A DNA stretch of 64,000 nt from Delftia tsuruhatensis (GCF_903815225.1 NZ_LR813084.1:3576501-3640500); one strand, 5' to 3'. Positions 36,156 to 45,959 are shown, numbered from the stretch's first letter. Notes: a model not told the origin generated them from the letters alone. Made by a program: numbers and translations.

Positions 36156-37852
36156 GCCCGCACCTCCGCCGGGCCCCGTGCTGCGGCACGCCCCCCGGCC
36201 TGGGCCTCCGGCTCCTGGCCCCGCCGCGCCAGCCAGCGCCAGGCCCAGGCGGCCGCCAGTCCCGTGGCCAGCGCGAACAGCTCCACGCCCGCGCTTTCCC
36301 AGTCGCCCTCCAGCACCTGGGCGGACAGTGGCTGACCCACGGTGATCCAGCTGAGCAGGGGCAGCAGCAGGCACAGCAAGGCCAGCAATCCCATCTGCTG
36401 GCGCCAGGCCGTGGCCGGCTTGCAGGCCAGCGCATGGACCAGGGCCAGGGCCCAGAGGCCGAAGAACACGGCCAGTTCCCACCGTGGCCGGTGCGCCATC
36501 TCCACGGGGACGAGGCGATTGGCCCAGAAGTAGCCCACGCAGCCCAGGCCCAGGCCGGTGATGGCCGCGACATTGAGGCCTTCGATCAGCCGGTACACGC
36601 GTGCCGTGGCGCCGCCGAACTCGCCCAGGTGGCGGCTGCGGCGCTTGACCATGAACAGGATGGCGCCCGTGGCCATCATGGCGGCCCCCGCCAGCCCGCA
36701 CAGGAAGTACAGCCACTTCATCGCCAGGCCGCCGAACTTGACCATGTGCAGCCCGCCGATGACGGCCTGTGCCAGCGAAGGCGTGCCGCCGTCGGCGCCG
36801 CCCGGCAGGCGCACCTGCAGCACCTCGCCAGTGGCGGCCGAGAACATGGCCATGCCCGAATTGGGGCTCAGGCGCCGGTGGGCATCCTCATCGCTGTTCC
36901 AGCCATAGACGCCGATGCGAGCGGCCGCATCGCCCGGATGGTTGATGACCACGGCCCGCACGGCCTGGCCCATCAGCTCCTGGCCACGCCGCGCAAACGA
37001 CTCCAGATCGGGGACGGCCAGGGGGCGGCCGGAAGGCGCGGGCGCGCCGGCCTCGCTCATGTCGGCGATGAAGGCCGTGCGGGCGGCGTTGCCGGTCCCG
37101 TACTGGGTCCAGACGCCTGCCGGCATGAAGCTCAGGCTGGACAGCGCGATGCCGGTATAGGCGATCATGAACTGGAACGGCAGCGTCAGCACGGCCACGG
37201 CGTTGTGCGCATCCAGCCAGCTGCGCTGGCCTTTGTGCGCGCGGAACGTGAAAAAGTCCTTGAAGATGCGCCTGTGCGTGATCACGCCACTGACCAGGGC
37301 GACCAGCATGGCCATGGCCGCGATGCCTATCACCCACAGGCCCGCCTGGCCGGCATGCAGCTCGTAGTGGAAGTCCACGAAGTGGTGCCCGCCCAGCGTG
37401 GCGCGCGCCGCGCCGTGGCCGTGGCCGGGCGGCAGGGGCTCGCCCGTGGCAGTGTCCAGCTCGGCTCCGGCGTACTGGCGCTGTTCGTCGAACCAGTAGA
37501 CATGCAGGTCACCCGCGCCCTGGGCGTCGCTGGGCCAGATCTCCCACATCTGCGCGCCCTTGTGGTGCTTTTCCATGTAGGCCGCGCCCCAGGCCAGGCG
37601 CCGCGCGCGGCCGGCGCCGGGCGGCGCCGCCGCCCGGGCTGCGGCCTCGGCGGCTTCCTCGGCATGGTGCTCGGGCGTCATCCAGTGCGTGATGGGCTCC
37701 TGGAACACCGCCAGCGAGCCCGTCAGGAAGACGGCGAACAGCAGCCACGAGAACCACAGTCCGCACCAGGTGTGCAGCCAGGCCTGGGCCTGGCGGAAAC
37801 CGCCGCTGGCGACGCCGCTGCCAGGGAGCTTGTCGATCCGCGCCTTAGCCAT
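36152..37852 (-). CDS. PepSY-associated transmembrane protein, putative ferri-siderophore reductase
   Basis: 566 aa inner-membrane protein of the PepSY-TM family. The first helix shows LHTWCGLWFSWLLFAVFLTG with the family His; a long periplasmic PepSY part follows, then more helices, several with His residues (LIYR-type segments and YFLCGLAGAAMMATGAIL). FpvG of P. aeruginosa, from this family, reduces ferri-pyoverdine in the periplasm; PiuB-like proteins belong here too. It starts one base after the DUF3649 stop and its stop overlaps the DUF3325 start, so the three are translated together. Confidence 0.88.
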   Translation of the reverse strand: MAKARIDKLPGSGVASGGFRQAQAWLHTWCGLWFSWLLFAVFLTGSLAVFQEPITHWMTPEHHAEEAAEAAARAAAPPGAGRARRLAWGAAYMEKHHKGAQMWEIWPSDAQGAGDLHVYWFDEQRQYAGAELDTATGEPLPPGHGHGAARATLGGHHFVDFHYELHAGQAGLWVIGIAAMAMLVALVSGVITHRRIFKDFFTFRAHKGQRSWLDAHNAVAVLTLPFQFMIAYTGIALSSLSFMPAGVWTQYGTGNAARTAFIADMSEAGAPAPSGRPLAVPDLESFARRGQELMGQAVRAVVINHPGDAAARIGVYGWNSDEDAHRRLSPNSGMAMFSAATGEVLQVRLPGGADGGTPSLAQAVIGGLHMVKFGGLAMKWLYFLCGLAGAAMMATGAILFMVKRRSRHLGEFGGATARVYRLIEGLNVAAITGLGLGCVGYFWANRLVPVEMAHRPRWELAVFFGLWALALVHALACKPATAWRQQMGLLALLCLLLPLLSWITVGQPLSAQVLEGDWESAGVELFALATGLAAAWAWRWLARRGQEPEAQAGGRAAARGPAEVRA

Positions 37853-37853
37853 C

Positions 37854-38153
37854 TCAAACTCCTGTGCCATTGCGCGCCAGCAGCAATGCAACAGCCCCCA
37901 GAACGGCCGTTGGCACCAGCAGGCCCAGCCAGACCCGGCCCACGGAAACCGGCGAAAACGCCCAGATCACGGCCAGCAGGTGCAGCACGAAGCTCCACTG
38001 CATGCCGGCCAACACGGCATCGACACGCGCGCCGGGCAGCGCGCCAGCCAGGAAGGCGGCCAGGGCGCTGGCCAGCGCATAGCCTCCGAAGACGGCGGCC
38101 AGCAATCGGGAAAGCACAAGCAGGCCGGGGTGGACAGGGGTGGAATGGGGCAT
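37854..38153 (-). CDS. DUF3649 family small membrane protein
   Basis: 99 aa from the ATG at 38153, beginning MPHSTPVHPG. It has three hydrophobic helices, including LLAAVFGGYALASALAAFLA and VGRVWLGLLVPTAVLGAVAL. DUF3649 proteins accompany PepSY-TM proteins in iron-siderophore operons. Function unknown. It sits between the receptor gene and the PepSY gene; a hairpin at 38239-38264 separates it from the receptor. Confidence 0.8.
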   Translation of the reverse strand: MPHSTPVHPGLLVLSRLLAAVFGGYALASALAAFLAGALPGARVDAVLAGMQWSFVLHLLAVIWAFSPVSVGRVWLGLLVPTAVLGAVALLLARNGTGV

Positions 38154-38238
38154 GTAATCAGTGATCGGATGAAAGGCAAAGCGAGTGCCATGAAGCAATG
38201 GCCAGAATGGCCCTCCTGATACATGACAAACGAGATCG

Positions 38239-38264
38239 AGAAAAAGGCCAGTCGCAACGGCCTT
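38239..38264 (-). terminator. Possible terminator or attenuator after the siderophore receptor gene
   Basis: AAGGCC (38244-38249) and GGCCTT (38259-38264) form a 6-bp stem with a nine-base loop. On the minus strand it is followed by TTTTTCTC. It lies 55 bases past the receptor stop and may reduce transcription into the DUF3649-PepSY-DUF3325-pump genes. Confidence 0.5.
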
Positions 38265-38318
38265 CGCCCCTGCGGCCACGGGCCCGCAGGATCGCCGGCC
38301 AGGGCCCCTTTCACGGCA

Positions 38319-40811
38319 TCAGAAAGTGCCGCGCAGTGTCACCACGGCATTGCGTGGCCTTCCATAGAAGTTGCCGCCGCTCGCAGAGCCCACGGTCTGG
38401 TAGTACACCTTGTCGAAAATATTGTTGATATTCAGGGACACCGTCCAGCGGGGATCGATGCGGTACTGCACCATGGCATTCCAGACGGAATAGCCGCCCT
38501 GGGTGAAGTTGTAGCGGCCGATTTCATTCCAGTCCGCGTCATACAGCGTATCGCGCACATGGTGCTTGCTCTGGACATGGGCGCTGCCGCCGATCTTCCA
38601 GCGCGACAGCCCGCCCGGCAGCACATAGGCCGTGGACAGCTTGAACAGATGGCGCGGCGTGATGCTGCTGTAGGGCGCATCCTCGGTCTTGTCGCGCGTG
38701 GTGGTGTAGGTGTAGCCGGCCGCGATCTGCCAGCCCGGGCGCAGCTCGCCGCCGATCTCGGCGTCGAAGCCGCGGCTGGTCACCTTGCCCTGGGGCAGAT
38801 AGCAGCAGTTGCCCGACCATTCCTCGTGATTGCTCGGGTAGCGCGTATCCGCCACTGCCGTGCCGGTGCGCTCCACATTGAACAGGCTGAACGTGGCATT
38901 GAGCCGGCCCTCGGCCAGCTCGCCCTTGAAACCGGCCTCGTAGCTCTTGCCCTTGACCGGGTCCAGCGAATTGCCGGGCGGAGGCCCGGCCTTGGACAGC
39001 GCCTGGGGCTTGAGAATGGAGGAATAGCTCAGATAGGCCGACCATTGGCTGTTCAGATCGTAGATCACGCCGCCATAGGGTGTGAATTTGGCCGGCTCCG
39101 AAAAACGGCTGCCCGATGCCAATTCCCACTGGCCTGCCGCATTCAGCGACTCATAGACCTGGTTGAAGCGGTACTTGGCGTAGCGCGCGCCCACGATGAC
39201 ATGCAGGCGGTCCGTGGGGTGCAGGCGCAGCACGCCATAGCCGCCTGACTGGTCCTGGCCCCAGGGGTTGTAACGGCGCGAGATCCCGCCGGCCGGCGCG
39301 GGGCGCCAGTCGCCGGGGTTGTAGACGTCGATGGGCACCACCCCGGTGGGGTCCGAGGAATAGCCCACGTTCCAGAAGCTCTCTATCTTCTGCCGGTCCA
39401 TGCCCAGCAGTATTTCGTGCGTGCGCCCGCCCAGGTCGAAGCTGCCGGCAAGGCTGGCGTCCAGCACGGTCTGCTTGTTCTCGTACAGGTAATGGCCTCC
39501 ACCGCTCCAGGTCACGCCCAGGCCGGTTGCGCGGTCCAGCGTGCCATAGCCGAAGGCCGTGGTGCCGTCATAGTCCGACTTGGTCCGCGTCAGGTTGAGC
39601 TTGCCCTTCCAGCGCGAGGAAAAGCGGTGCTCCAGCGCGCCGAACAGCTCGCTGTTGTCCTGGCGGCCCGTGGCCCAGGGCTGGGTGAAGCTGGTGTGGC
39701 GCGGCAGGCCGATATCGCTGCCGTCGCTGTAGCGCGGCACGTCGCCGCCGCCAGCGCCGCGCGTGCGTATATTGCTGCGGCTCATGCCGACGGTCAGCAG
39801 GGTGTCGGGCGTCAGGTCCGCTTCGACCACCCCGTAGAACTGGGGCGCGCGCGTGTGCTTGATGTCCACGAACTGGTCCGTGTCCTGGTAGGACAGCACG
39901 GCACGGCCGCGCACACGGCCGTCCAGTGCCAGCGGGCCCGTGGCATCCACCATGGTCTGGTAGTTGTTCCAGCTGCCGATGGACTGCTGGACCACGAAGC
40001 GCGGCTCGGCCAGCGGCTTCTTGCGCACGATGTTGATGATGCCGCCCGGGTCACCCACCCCGCCCAGCAGGCCCGAGGCGCCGCGCATGACCTCCACGCG
40101 GTCGTAGAAATCCATGCTCTGGTTGACGCTGTAGGTATAGCTGGCGATGTTCAGCGGCGCTCCCCCGTCGATCTGCATGCTGTCGATCTGGAAGCCGCGC
40201 GAGTAGAAATAGGTGGACTCGAAATTGATCTGGCTGGTGGTGATGCCGGGCGTGGCGGCCAGCGCGTCGCGGATGTCGGTCATGCGGCGGTCGTCGAGCT
40301 GCTCGCGCGTGACCACCGACACCGATTGCGGGATCTCGCGGAACGACTGGTCCGTCTTGGACGCAATGCTGGTCACGCGGCTGGTGTACGAGCCCGTGCC
40401 CTCCGTCGTGCCGTCGCCCGCGCGGCGCGCGGCCACGCGCACCTCGGCCAGGGTCTTGTCGGTGCGGGCCAGCGGTTCGACCGTCAAGGTGCCCTCCTCC
40501 AGGCGGCCTTGCAGGCCGCTGCCTTCGAGCAGGGCATCGAGCGCGCGACGCAGCGCCAGCTCGCCACGCACGGCTGGCGCCTGGCGCTGCGCCGCCAGCG
40601 AAGGAGTGAACACCAGCTGGACGCCGGCCTGGCGTGCGAACTGGTCCAGCGCTCCGGCCAGCGGCTGCGCGTCAATGTCGAAGCGCGCGCTGTCGTCGGG
40701 CTGCCGGGCCTGCACGGTGTGCAGCGGCAGGGCCAGGCCCAGGCAGAGCACGGCATGGGCCAAAGGTGTGCGGTGGAATCTGGCAGCGGAGAAGGGGCGG
40801 GGAAATGCCAT
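38319..40811 (-). CDS. TonB-dependent ferric-siderophore transducer (receptor 1) with STN signalling domain
   Basis: 830 aa outer-membrane receptor. After the signal peptide (ending VQA before RQPDDSARFD) comes an STN domain (about 37-108: FDIDAQPLAGALDQFARQAG), which contacts a FecR-type protein. The plug has the TonB-box neighbourhood and REIPQSVSVVTREQLDDRRM, FYDRVEVMRGASGLLGGVGD and GIINIVRKKP; the barrel ends in RGTF. The family resembles FpvA/FoxA/FhuE-type receptors. It is encoded 119 bases after the fused sigma/FecR gene and before DUF3649-PepSY-DUF3325, so signal transduction, import and iron release genes stand together. Confidence 0.93.
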   Translation of the reverse strand: MAFPRPFSAARFHRTPLAHAVLCLGLALPLHTVQARQPDDSARFDIDAQPLAGALDQFARQAGVQLVFTPSLAAQRQAPAVRGELALRRALDALLEGSGLQGRLEEGTLTVEPLARTDKTLAEVRVAARRAGDGTTEGTGSYTSRVTSIASKTDQSFREIPQSVSVVTREQLDDRRMTDIRDALAATPGITTSQINFESTYFYSRGFQIDSMQIDGGAPLNIASYTYSVNQSMDFYDRVEVMRGASGLLGGVGDPGGIINIVRKKPLAEPRFVVQQSIGSWNNYQTMVDATGPLALDGRVRGRAVLSYQDTDQFVDIKHTRAPQFYGVVEADLTPDTLLTVGMSRSNIRTRGAGGGDVPRYSDGSDIGLPRHTSFTQPWATGRQDNSELFGALEHRFSSRWKGKLNLTRTKSDYDGTTAFGYGTLDRATGLGVTWSGGGHYLYENKQTVLDASLAGSFDLGGRTHEILLGMDRQKIESFWNVGYSSDPTGVVPIDVYNPGDWRPAPAGGISRRYNPWGQDQSGGYGVLRLHPTDRLHVIVGARYAKYRFNQVYESLNAAGQWELASGSRFSEPAKFTPYGGVIYDLNSQWSAYLSYSSILKPQALSKAGPPPGNSLDPVKGKSYEAGFKGELAEGRLNATFSLFNVERTGTAVADTRYPSNHEEWSGNCCYLPQGKVTSRGFDAEIGGELRPGWQIAAGYTYTTTRDKTEDAPYSSITPRHLFKLSTAYVLPGGLSRWKIGGSAHVQSKHHVRDTLYDADWNEIGRYNFTQGGYSVWNAMVQYRIDPRWTVSLNINNIFDKVYYQTVGSASGGNFYGRPRNAVVTLRGTF

Positions 40812-40930
40812 GGAAATCGTCCTTGAAGAAGATGCGTTGAATCCATAGGGATCACCGCTTGGACGATTGGCCAGGAAAGTTCCTGAAAAAAAGATCGGGC
40901 GCCAATGGCGGATGCATGCTCGGCCCCCGC

Positions 40931-42274
40931 TCAACGCAGTGCGACGACCAGCCCGCCATCAGGCTGGCGGCTGACCTGCACGGGCATGGCACGGGGCAGC
41001 GCCCGAACCCAGGCATGGGCCGCGCCGATGCTCACGCGGCCGCTCAACGGCAGGCGTGCGGCCTCGGGTGTGGCCGACAACGTGAACGGGGCATAGCGCG
41101 ACAGCCGCGCCAGGGCCTCGCCCAGCGTGGACCCGCTGAAGACCAGCTGGCCATGGCGCCAGGAGGCCGCATCGCCAGGCGCGCCATGCGTGGGCGTGAC
41201 CACCCCACCTTCCATGCGCAGTCCCTGGCCGACGCCAAGTTCATAGGAGATGCCTTCGGCGCCATCGGACTGCACGCGCACGCGTCCGGACTCCACCTGC
41301 ACGCAGACCAGTTCCCGGCCACCCGCGGCCTGCGCGATCTCCACGCCGAAGCGTGTCCCCAGCACCGTCACGCGCACGCCCCGGGCATGGACCACGAAGG
41401 GCCGTTGCACATCGCGCGCCACATCGAAGAAAGCCGCGCCCTGCGCCAGTTCCACATGGCGGCGCGTGGCGAAGTACTGCGCCTGGGCACTGCTCGATGC
41501 ATCGAGCAGCAGGCTGGATCCGTCGGGCAGGCCATGGCGGCCCTGCTGGCCGCGCGGGCTGCTCCACCGGGCCTGCCACTGCACATGGTTGTCCCGGTAG
41601 CTCTGCCATTGCTGCCAGCCCACGGCGCCACCCACACCCGCGCCGGCCAGTCCCAGCAGCGCGCCCAGGCTGCGGCGGCGCCCGGCCTGCCGGGCCCCTG
41701 CGCCACCAGGCAGCGTGCCGCGCCAGCGGTGCAGCGCATCCTCGATGCAGGCGTGGGCCTGGATCAGGTCGCGCTCCACGGTATTCAGGGACACACCGAA
41801 CCGTTCGGCAATTTCGGGCTGGCGCTCACCCTGCACGCGGTGGGCGATGAAGGCCGCGCGGCTGCGCTCGGGCAGGCCGGCCAGCGCGGACTCCAGCACG
41901 GCCAGCGCCTGGCGGTACATGACGGAGTCGGCCACGTCGGGCACGTGGCTGGGCGCCAGTTGTTCGCGCACTGCGGCCAGGTCCAGGTAGCGGCCATGGC
42001 GCTGGCGGCGACGCTGCGCATCCAGCGCCATGTGCTGCACCATGACGGCAATATAGGCCGTGGCATCGCGCGGCGCATCGGACTGTGCCGGCCGCATGGC
42101 AGACTCGCCTGCTGCGCTGCGCGCATGCTCGGCCAGGCGCAACCAGGTGTCATGCACCAGGTCCCCCGCCTCTTCGCGGCTACCCGTGCTGCGCGTGGCA
42201 GTGCGCACGAGGTCGGCATAGGCCCGGTCGAAACCGGACAGCAGCGCACGGGTGAAAGAGGCGGACAATTCCAT
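40931..42274 (-). CDS. Fused ECF sigma factor - FecR-type signalling protein
   Basis: 447 aa single reading frame that joins two proteins normally encoded apart. Residues 14-95 resemble sigma region 2 (DLVHDTWLRLAEH, then MVQHMALDAQRRRQR); 125-185 are sigma region 4 (LAGLPERSRAAFIAHRVQGE and FGVSLNTVERDLIQA). A transmembrane helix follows at about 203-220, then a periplasmic FecR domain (about 240-340, with VTVLGTRFGVE) and a C-terminal DUF4974-like part (375-440). The DUF4880 anti-sigma segment that begins usual FecR proteins is missing. IutY of P. putida is a known fusion of this kind. An AGAATCATTCT box lies 28 bases upstream. Confidence 0.9.
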   Translation of the reverse strand: MELSASFTRALLSGFDRAYADLVRTATRSTGSREEAGDLVHDTWLRLAEHARSAAGESAMRPAQSDAPRDATAYIAVMVQHMALDAQRRRQRHGRYLDLAAVREQLAPSHVPDVADSVMYRQALAVLESALAGLPERSRAAFIAHRVQGERQPEIAERFGVSLNTVERDLIQAHACIEDALHRWRGTLPGGAGARQAGRRRSLGALLGLAGAGVGGAVGWQQWQSYRDNHVQWQARWSSPRGQQGRHGLPDGSSLLLDASSSAQAQYFATRRHVELAQGAAFFDVARDVQRPFVVHARGVRVTVLGTRFGVEIAQAAGGRELVCVQVESGRVRVQSDGAEGISYELGVGQGLRMEGGVVTPTHGAPGDAASWRHGQLVFSGSTLGEALARLSRYAPFTLSATPEAARLPLSGRVSIGAAHAWVRALPRAMPVQVSRQPDGGLVVALR

Positions 42275-42301
42275 GGGCCTGGATCATAACCCGCGGAAAG
42301 A

Positions 42302-42312
42302 AGAATCATTCT
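42302..42312. promoter_or_regulatory. Probable Fur box, copy 1 (before the fused sigma/FecR gene)
   Basis: AGAATCATTCT is an 11-base palindrome; with its flanks it matches the Fur consensus at about 13 of 19 positions. The same word stands before the other two sigma-factor genes at 46507 and 50700. It lies 28 bases before the start codon. Confidence 0.75.
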
Positions 42313-42345
42313 CAAATACATCCACCGCAGGCGGCCCTCACCTGC

Positions 42346-44850
42346 TCAGAACCTGTAGCTGAGCACCGCCATGGCGCTGCGCGGCGTGCCGAACTGGCCC
42401 TGCCCGTCCACATTCACGTAGTGCTTCTTGTTGAACAGATTGTTCACATTGAGCTGCAGCGACAGCCGGGGGTTGATGGCATAGCGCGCCATCAGGCTGA
42501 CGGTGGCAAAGGACTTCTGCTCGAAGTCCACATCCCTGCCGCCCACCGCGAGGGTGGCGGAGGTGGCGCTTTGCCAGCGCAGGCCGCCGCCCACGGTCAG
42601 CCGGCGCCATCCGCCCGGCAGGCGCCAGGAACTGAACAGCTGCACCTGGGTCTTGGGCGTCCAGGCGTTGATGGTCACCCCCTGGGCATCGCGGGCGAAC
42701 GAGCGCGAGATGCCGGCTGACAGGTTCCAGCCCGTGGCCGGTTCACCCGAGACCTGGGCCTCGAAACCCTTGCTGGTCACGCCCTTGGCACCGTAGTAGG
42801 CGAAATCGCTGGTTCCCGGCACGACCTGGCCTTCGTCGAGCTGGGCCACGTTGTCCTGCTGGATGCGAAACAGGGCCAGCGAACTGTTGAGCCAGCCGTC
42901 CAGGTGCTCGCCCTTGATACCGACCTCATGGCTCCTGCCGGCCACCGGGTCCAGGTAGCTGCCGCCGCGGTCGCGGTAGTTCTGGGGCTGGAAGATGTCG
43001 GTGTAGCTGGCATAGGCCGAGAAGCCTTCGCTCAGGTCCAGGACGACGCCGGCATAGGGGATGAAGACATCGTGCGAGCGGTTCTCGCTCAGGCTGCGCA
43101 CCTTCCAGCGGCTCTGGCGCCCGCCCACGATGAGCTTGAGCGGGTCGGCCAGCGACAGGCGCAGCGCACCGTAGAGGGCGTCCTGGCGCGTATGGTCCAG
43201 GCTGCTGGTGGTCAGCGGCCCCCAGGCGGGCTCGGGGAAGGAGCCGTCCCAATCGTGGAAATTGCCCAGGTCAGGCAAGGCGCTCGTACGCGGATGGCCG
43301 GCCTTGTGTTCGCGTGCGCGGCTGCTGGCAAGGCCCACCACGGCCTCGTGCCGACGCCCGGCCATCTCCCAGCTCCCCGTCAGCTGCAGGTCGGCGCTGT
43401 TTTGCTGGAAGCTGTATTCGGAGTAGTTGGGCAAGGCCGTCATGCCCAGGCCCGTTCCGATGTCGGGCTGGCGCATCAGGTACAGCAGCTTGGCGTCGTA
43501 AGCGCTGTCACGGTGCACGAAGTTGGCCTTGAGCTTCCAGTCGTTGCCGAAGCGGTGCTGCAGGTTGGCGAAGATGCTTTTGTTGGTGCTGTTCCAGCGC
43601 GTCCAGTGGGCGGCCGTGGTCTTGGAGGTGCTCCAGTTGGCGGGCGTGCCGTCGGAGAACACCAGCGGCAGCCCGCCCCAGGTCGAGCCCGTGGGGCGGT
43701 TGGCCTGGTAGTCGGCGCCCACGCTCAGCCGGGTGTCGGGCGTGAGGTCGGCATCGATGACGCCATAGAAGACACGTTTGCGCGCGTGGTACAGATCCAC
43801 GTGCGAGTCGCGCTCCTCGGCCATGCCGGCGATGCGGGCGCGGATGCGGCCATCGGCCGTCAGGGGCATGGACAGGTCCACCGATCCCCGGTGGTGGTTC
43901 CAGGAGCCCAGGCTGGCCGAGGCCGTGCCCGTGAACACCTTGCTGTCGGCACGCTTGCGCACCATGTTGATCGAGGCCGAGGGGTTGCCGGCGCCCGTGA
44001 GCAGGCCCGTGGCGCCGCGCACCACCTCGATGCGGTCATAGATGGTGGTGTCATTGCCCGACTCGCCATAGAACGACAGGCCGATCGAGGTCGGCACGCC
44101 GTCGTACTGCAGGTTGTCCACGTAGAAGCCGCGCGCGTAGAAGTCGGAGCGGTCGCTGTCCGAGCTGACGACGTGGATGCCGGTGACGCTGCGCATGGCG
44201 TCATTGAGCGAGAGCAGGCCCTGGTCCTCGATCTGCTGGCGCGTGAGCACGCTGACGGACTGCGGCGTGTCGCGCAGCGACAGGCTCAGGCCGGTGGCCG
44301 CCGCCGTGGACGGCGTGGTGTAGGCGCCCGAGCCTTCGGTGGTGGGACTGGCCTGCGCCGAGGCCGTGACCAGCACGGTCCTGAGTGTCTGGGAGGACGG
44401 CGCGCCCGCCGCCCCGGAGGTGGCGGGCACCACGGGCATCTCGCGCAGCGTGTAGCCGCCGCCCGCCGAGCGCACGGCCGCCAGCGGCGTGCCCAGCAGC
44501 GCGCGCTCCAGCGCCTGCTCCACGGTGAAGCGCCCGCTCACGCCACCGCTGCGCAGCCCCTCGGTGACGGCCGAGCCAAAGGTGACCAGCACGCCGGCAT
44601 CGCGCCCGAGCTGGTTGAGCACGTTTTCCAGCGGGCCGGCCGCAATGGCGTACTGGCGCTGCTCCTGCGCTCCCGCCGCGGGCTGCGCCCAGGCCCGGGC
44701 TGGCGCCAGGGCGCCCGCGGCAGCCAGCGTGCCCGCGCACAGCACCTGCAGCGCCAGCGCCAGCGCCACAGGGCGCAGTGCCGGTGTCGCGGAGAAAGTG
44801 GAGGCGGCTGTCTGCCGCAGGAAGTTCTGGCGCATGGTCTGAGGGCGCAT
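42346..44850 (-). CDS. TonB-dependent ferric-siderophore transducer (receptor 2) with STN signalling domain
   Basis: 834 aa. The signal sequence ends at AWA before QPAAGAQEQ; the STN domain follows (QYAIAAGPLENVLNQLGRDA). The plug contains LRDTPQSVSVLTRQQIEDQG, IYDRIEVVRGATGLLTGAGN and INMVRKR; the barrel ends LSYRF. It is FpvA/FhuE-like, so a hydroxamate or mixed siderophore is a reasonable guess. The start at 44850 (MRPQTMRQNF) is 132 bases after the FecR gene stop. The cassette order sigma factor, FecR, receptor is the standard cell-surface-signalling order. Confidence 0.93.
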   Translation of the reverse strand: MRPQTMRQNFLRQTAASTFSATPALRPVALALALQVLCAGTLAAAGALAPARAWAQPAAGAQEQRQYAIAAGPLENVLNQLGRDAGVLVTFGSAVTEGLRSGGVSGRFTVEQALERALLGTPLAAVRSAGGGYTLREMPVVPATSGAAGAPSSQTLRTVLVTASAQASPTTEGSGAYTTPSTAAATGLSLSLRDTPQSVSVLTRQQIEDQGLLSLNDAMRSVTGIHVVSSDSDRSDFYARGFYVDNLQYDGVPTSIGLSFYGESGNDTTIYDRIEVVRGATGLLTGAGNPSASINMVRKRADSKVFTGTASASLGSWNHHRGSVDLSMPLTADGRIRARIAGMAEERDSHVDLYHARKRVFYGVIDADLTPDTRLSVGADYQANRPTGSTWGGLPLVFSDGTPANWSTSKTTAAHWTRWNSTNKSIFANLQHRFGNDWKLKANFVHRDSAYDAKLLYLMRQPDIGTGLGMTALPNYSEYSFQQNSADLQLTGSWEMAGRRHEAVVGLASSRAREHKAGHPRTSALPDLGNFHDWDGSFPEPAWGPLTTSSLDHTRQDALYGALRLSLADPLKLIVGGRQSRWKVRSLSENRSHDVFIPYAGVVLDLSEGFSAYASYTDIFQPQNYRDRGGSYLDPVAGRSHEVGIKGEHLDGWLNSSLALFRIQQDNVAQLDEGQVVPGTSDFAYYGAKGVTSKGFEAQVSGEPATGWNLSAGISRSFARDAQGVTINAWTPKTQVQLFSSWRLPGGWRRLTVGGGLRWQSATSATLAVGGRDVDFEQKSFATVSLMARYAINPRLSLQLNVNNLFNKKHYVNVDGQGQFGTPRSAMAVLSYRF

Positions 44851-44982
44851 GGAAAGGCCTTGTCGCAATGGTGTTGGAGAAGCGTTGGCGCACGCTGCGG
44901 TGCGCCCCTGTCTCTGTTGACAGCCATCCCTGGCCAACCAGCTCAAATATTTTTCAGAAGAATGCGAAGGCCGCCATGCCGG

Positions 44983-45954
44983 TCATGCCTTGCCTGGCGC
45001 TGCAGGTCGCACCATCACCCAGTAGCGCGAGAAGGAATGGATCTCCACCGGCAGCGACGAGGTCAGCGCGGCCAGCACGCGATCGGTATCGGCCAGCGGA
45101 TAGGCGCCGGAGACGCGCAGATCGGCCACGGCCGGGTCGCAGCCCAGGCGCCCGCGCCGGTAGCGGCCCAGCTCGGCCAGGAAATCCTCCAGCCGCATGC
45201 CCGAGGCCACCAGCATGCCCTCGGTCCAGGCGCTGGCCGATGTGTCCAGCGCTCCGGCATGCGCGGCCTGGGCGGCCGTCAGCCTGCCCTGCTCTCCGGC
45301 CCCGATGCGCTGTGCGGCATGCGGCGCATGCACGGGCCGCAGTTGCACGGCGCCCTGCAGCACGCCCACGTCCACGCCGGACGCGCGCTCGCGCACCGTG
45401 AAGCGCGTGCCCAGAGCCTGCACGGCGCCCATGGCCGTCTGCACGATGAAGGGCCGGTGCTGGTAGTCCGGCGCCGTCTGCACGAGGATTTCCCCGCGCA
45501 CCAGCTCCAGCACGCGCTGCTCGGGACCATAGCGCACATTGAGGGCGCTGCCGGTGTTGAGCACCACGCTGCCGCCGTCGGGCAGTGGCAGCTGGCGTTG
45601 CTCGCCCACTGCAGCCACCTGGTCGGCCATCCAGCCGCGCCAGGCCTGTGAGCGCACAACGGCCGCGGAGCCTGCGCCCGAAACCAGCAGCACGGCCAGG
45701 GCCTGCACGGCGCGGCGCCTGCGGGCAGAGCCCGGAGCAGCCAGCGCCGCCCGCGCCAGCGGCGTGGGAATGCCGGCCATCTGGCGGCCCATGGCCTCGA
45801 TGCGCTGCCAGGCGGCCTCATGCTCGGGACTGGCTGCGCGCCAGCGTTGCAGCCCTTCCCCATGCCGCACCCGCCCCTGGTCCGCATGCAGCTGCATCCA
45901 CCATTGCACGGCCTGGCGGGCCACTTCGCCTGAAATGGGCAGCGAGGTCTCCAC
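44983..45954 (-). CDS. FecR-type anti-sigma/signal transducer (cassette 2)
   Basis: About 323 aa. A cytoplasmic DUF4880 domain (ISGEVARQAVQWWMQLHADQ) precedes a transmembrane helix (AVQALAVLLVSGAGSAAVV, near residue 90), a periplasmic FecR domain (LPLPDGGSVVLNTGSALNVR, ALGTRFTVRE) and a C-terminal part (LEDFLAELGRYRRGRLGCDP) that should contact the receptor's STN domain. The start is uncertain: GTG at 45954, or TTG at 45963, which would overlap the sigma-factor stop. It should hold the neighbouring sigma factor inactive until receptor 2 binds its siderophore. Confidence 0.9.
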   Translation of the reverse strand: METSLPISGEVARQAVQWWMQLHADQGRVRHGEGLQRWRAASPEHEAAWQRIEAMGRQMAGIPTPLARAALAAPGSARRRRAVQALAVLLVSGAGSAAVVRSQAWRGWMADQVAAVGEQRQLPLPDGGSVVLNTGSALNVRYGPEQRVLELVRGEILVQTAPDYQHRPFIVQTAMGAVQALGTRFTVRERASGVDVGVLQGAVQLRPVHAPHAAQRIGAGEQGRLTAAQAAHAGALDTSASAWTEGMLVASGMRLEDFLAELGRYRRGRLGCDPAVADLRVSGAYPLADTDRVLAALTSSLPVEIHSFSRYWVMVRPAAPGKA

Positions 45955-45959
45955 GCGGC

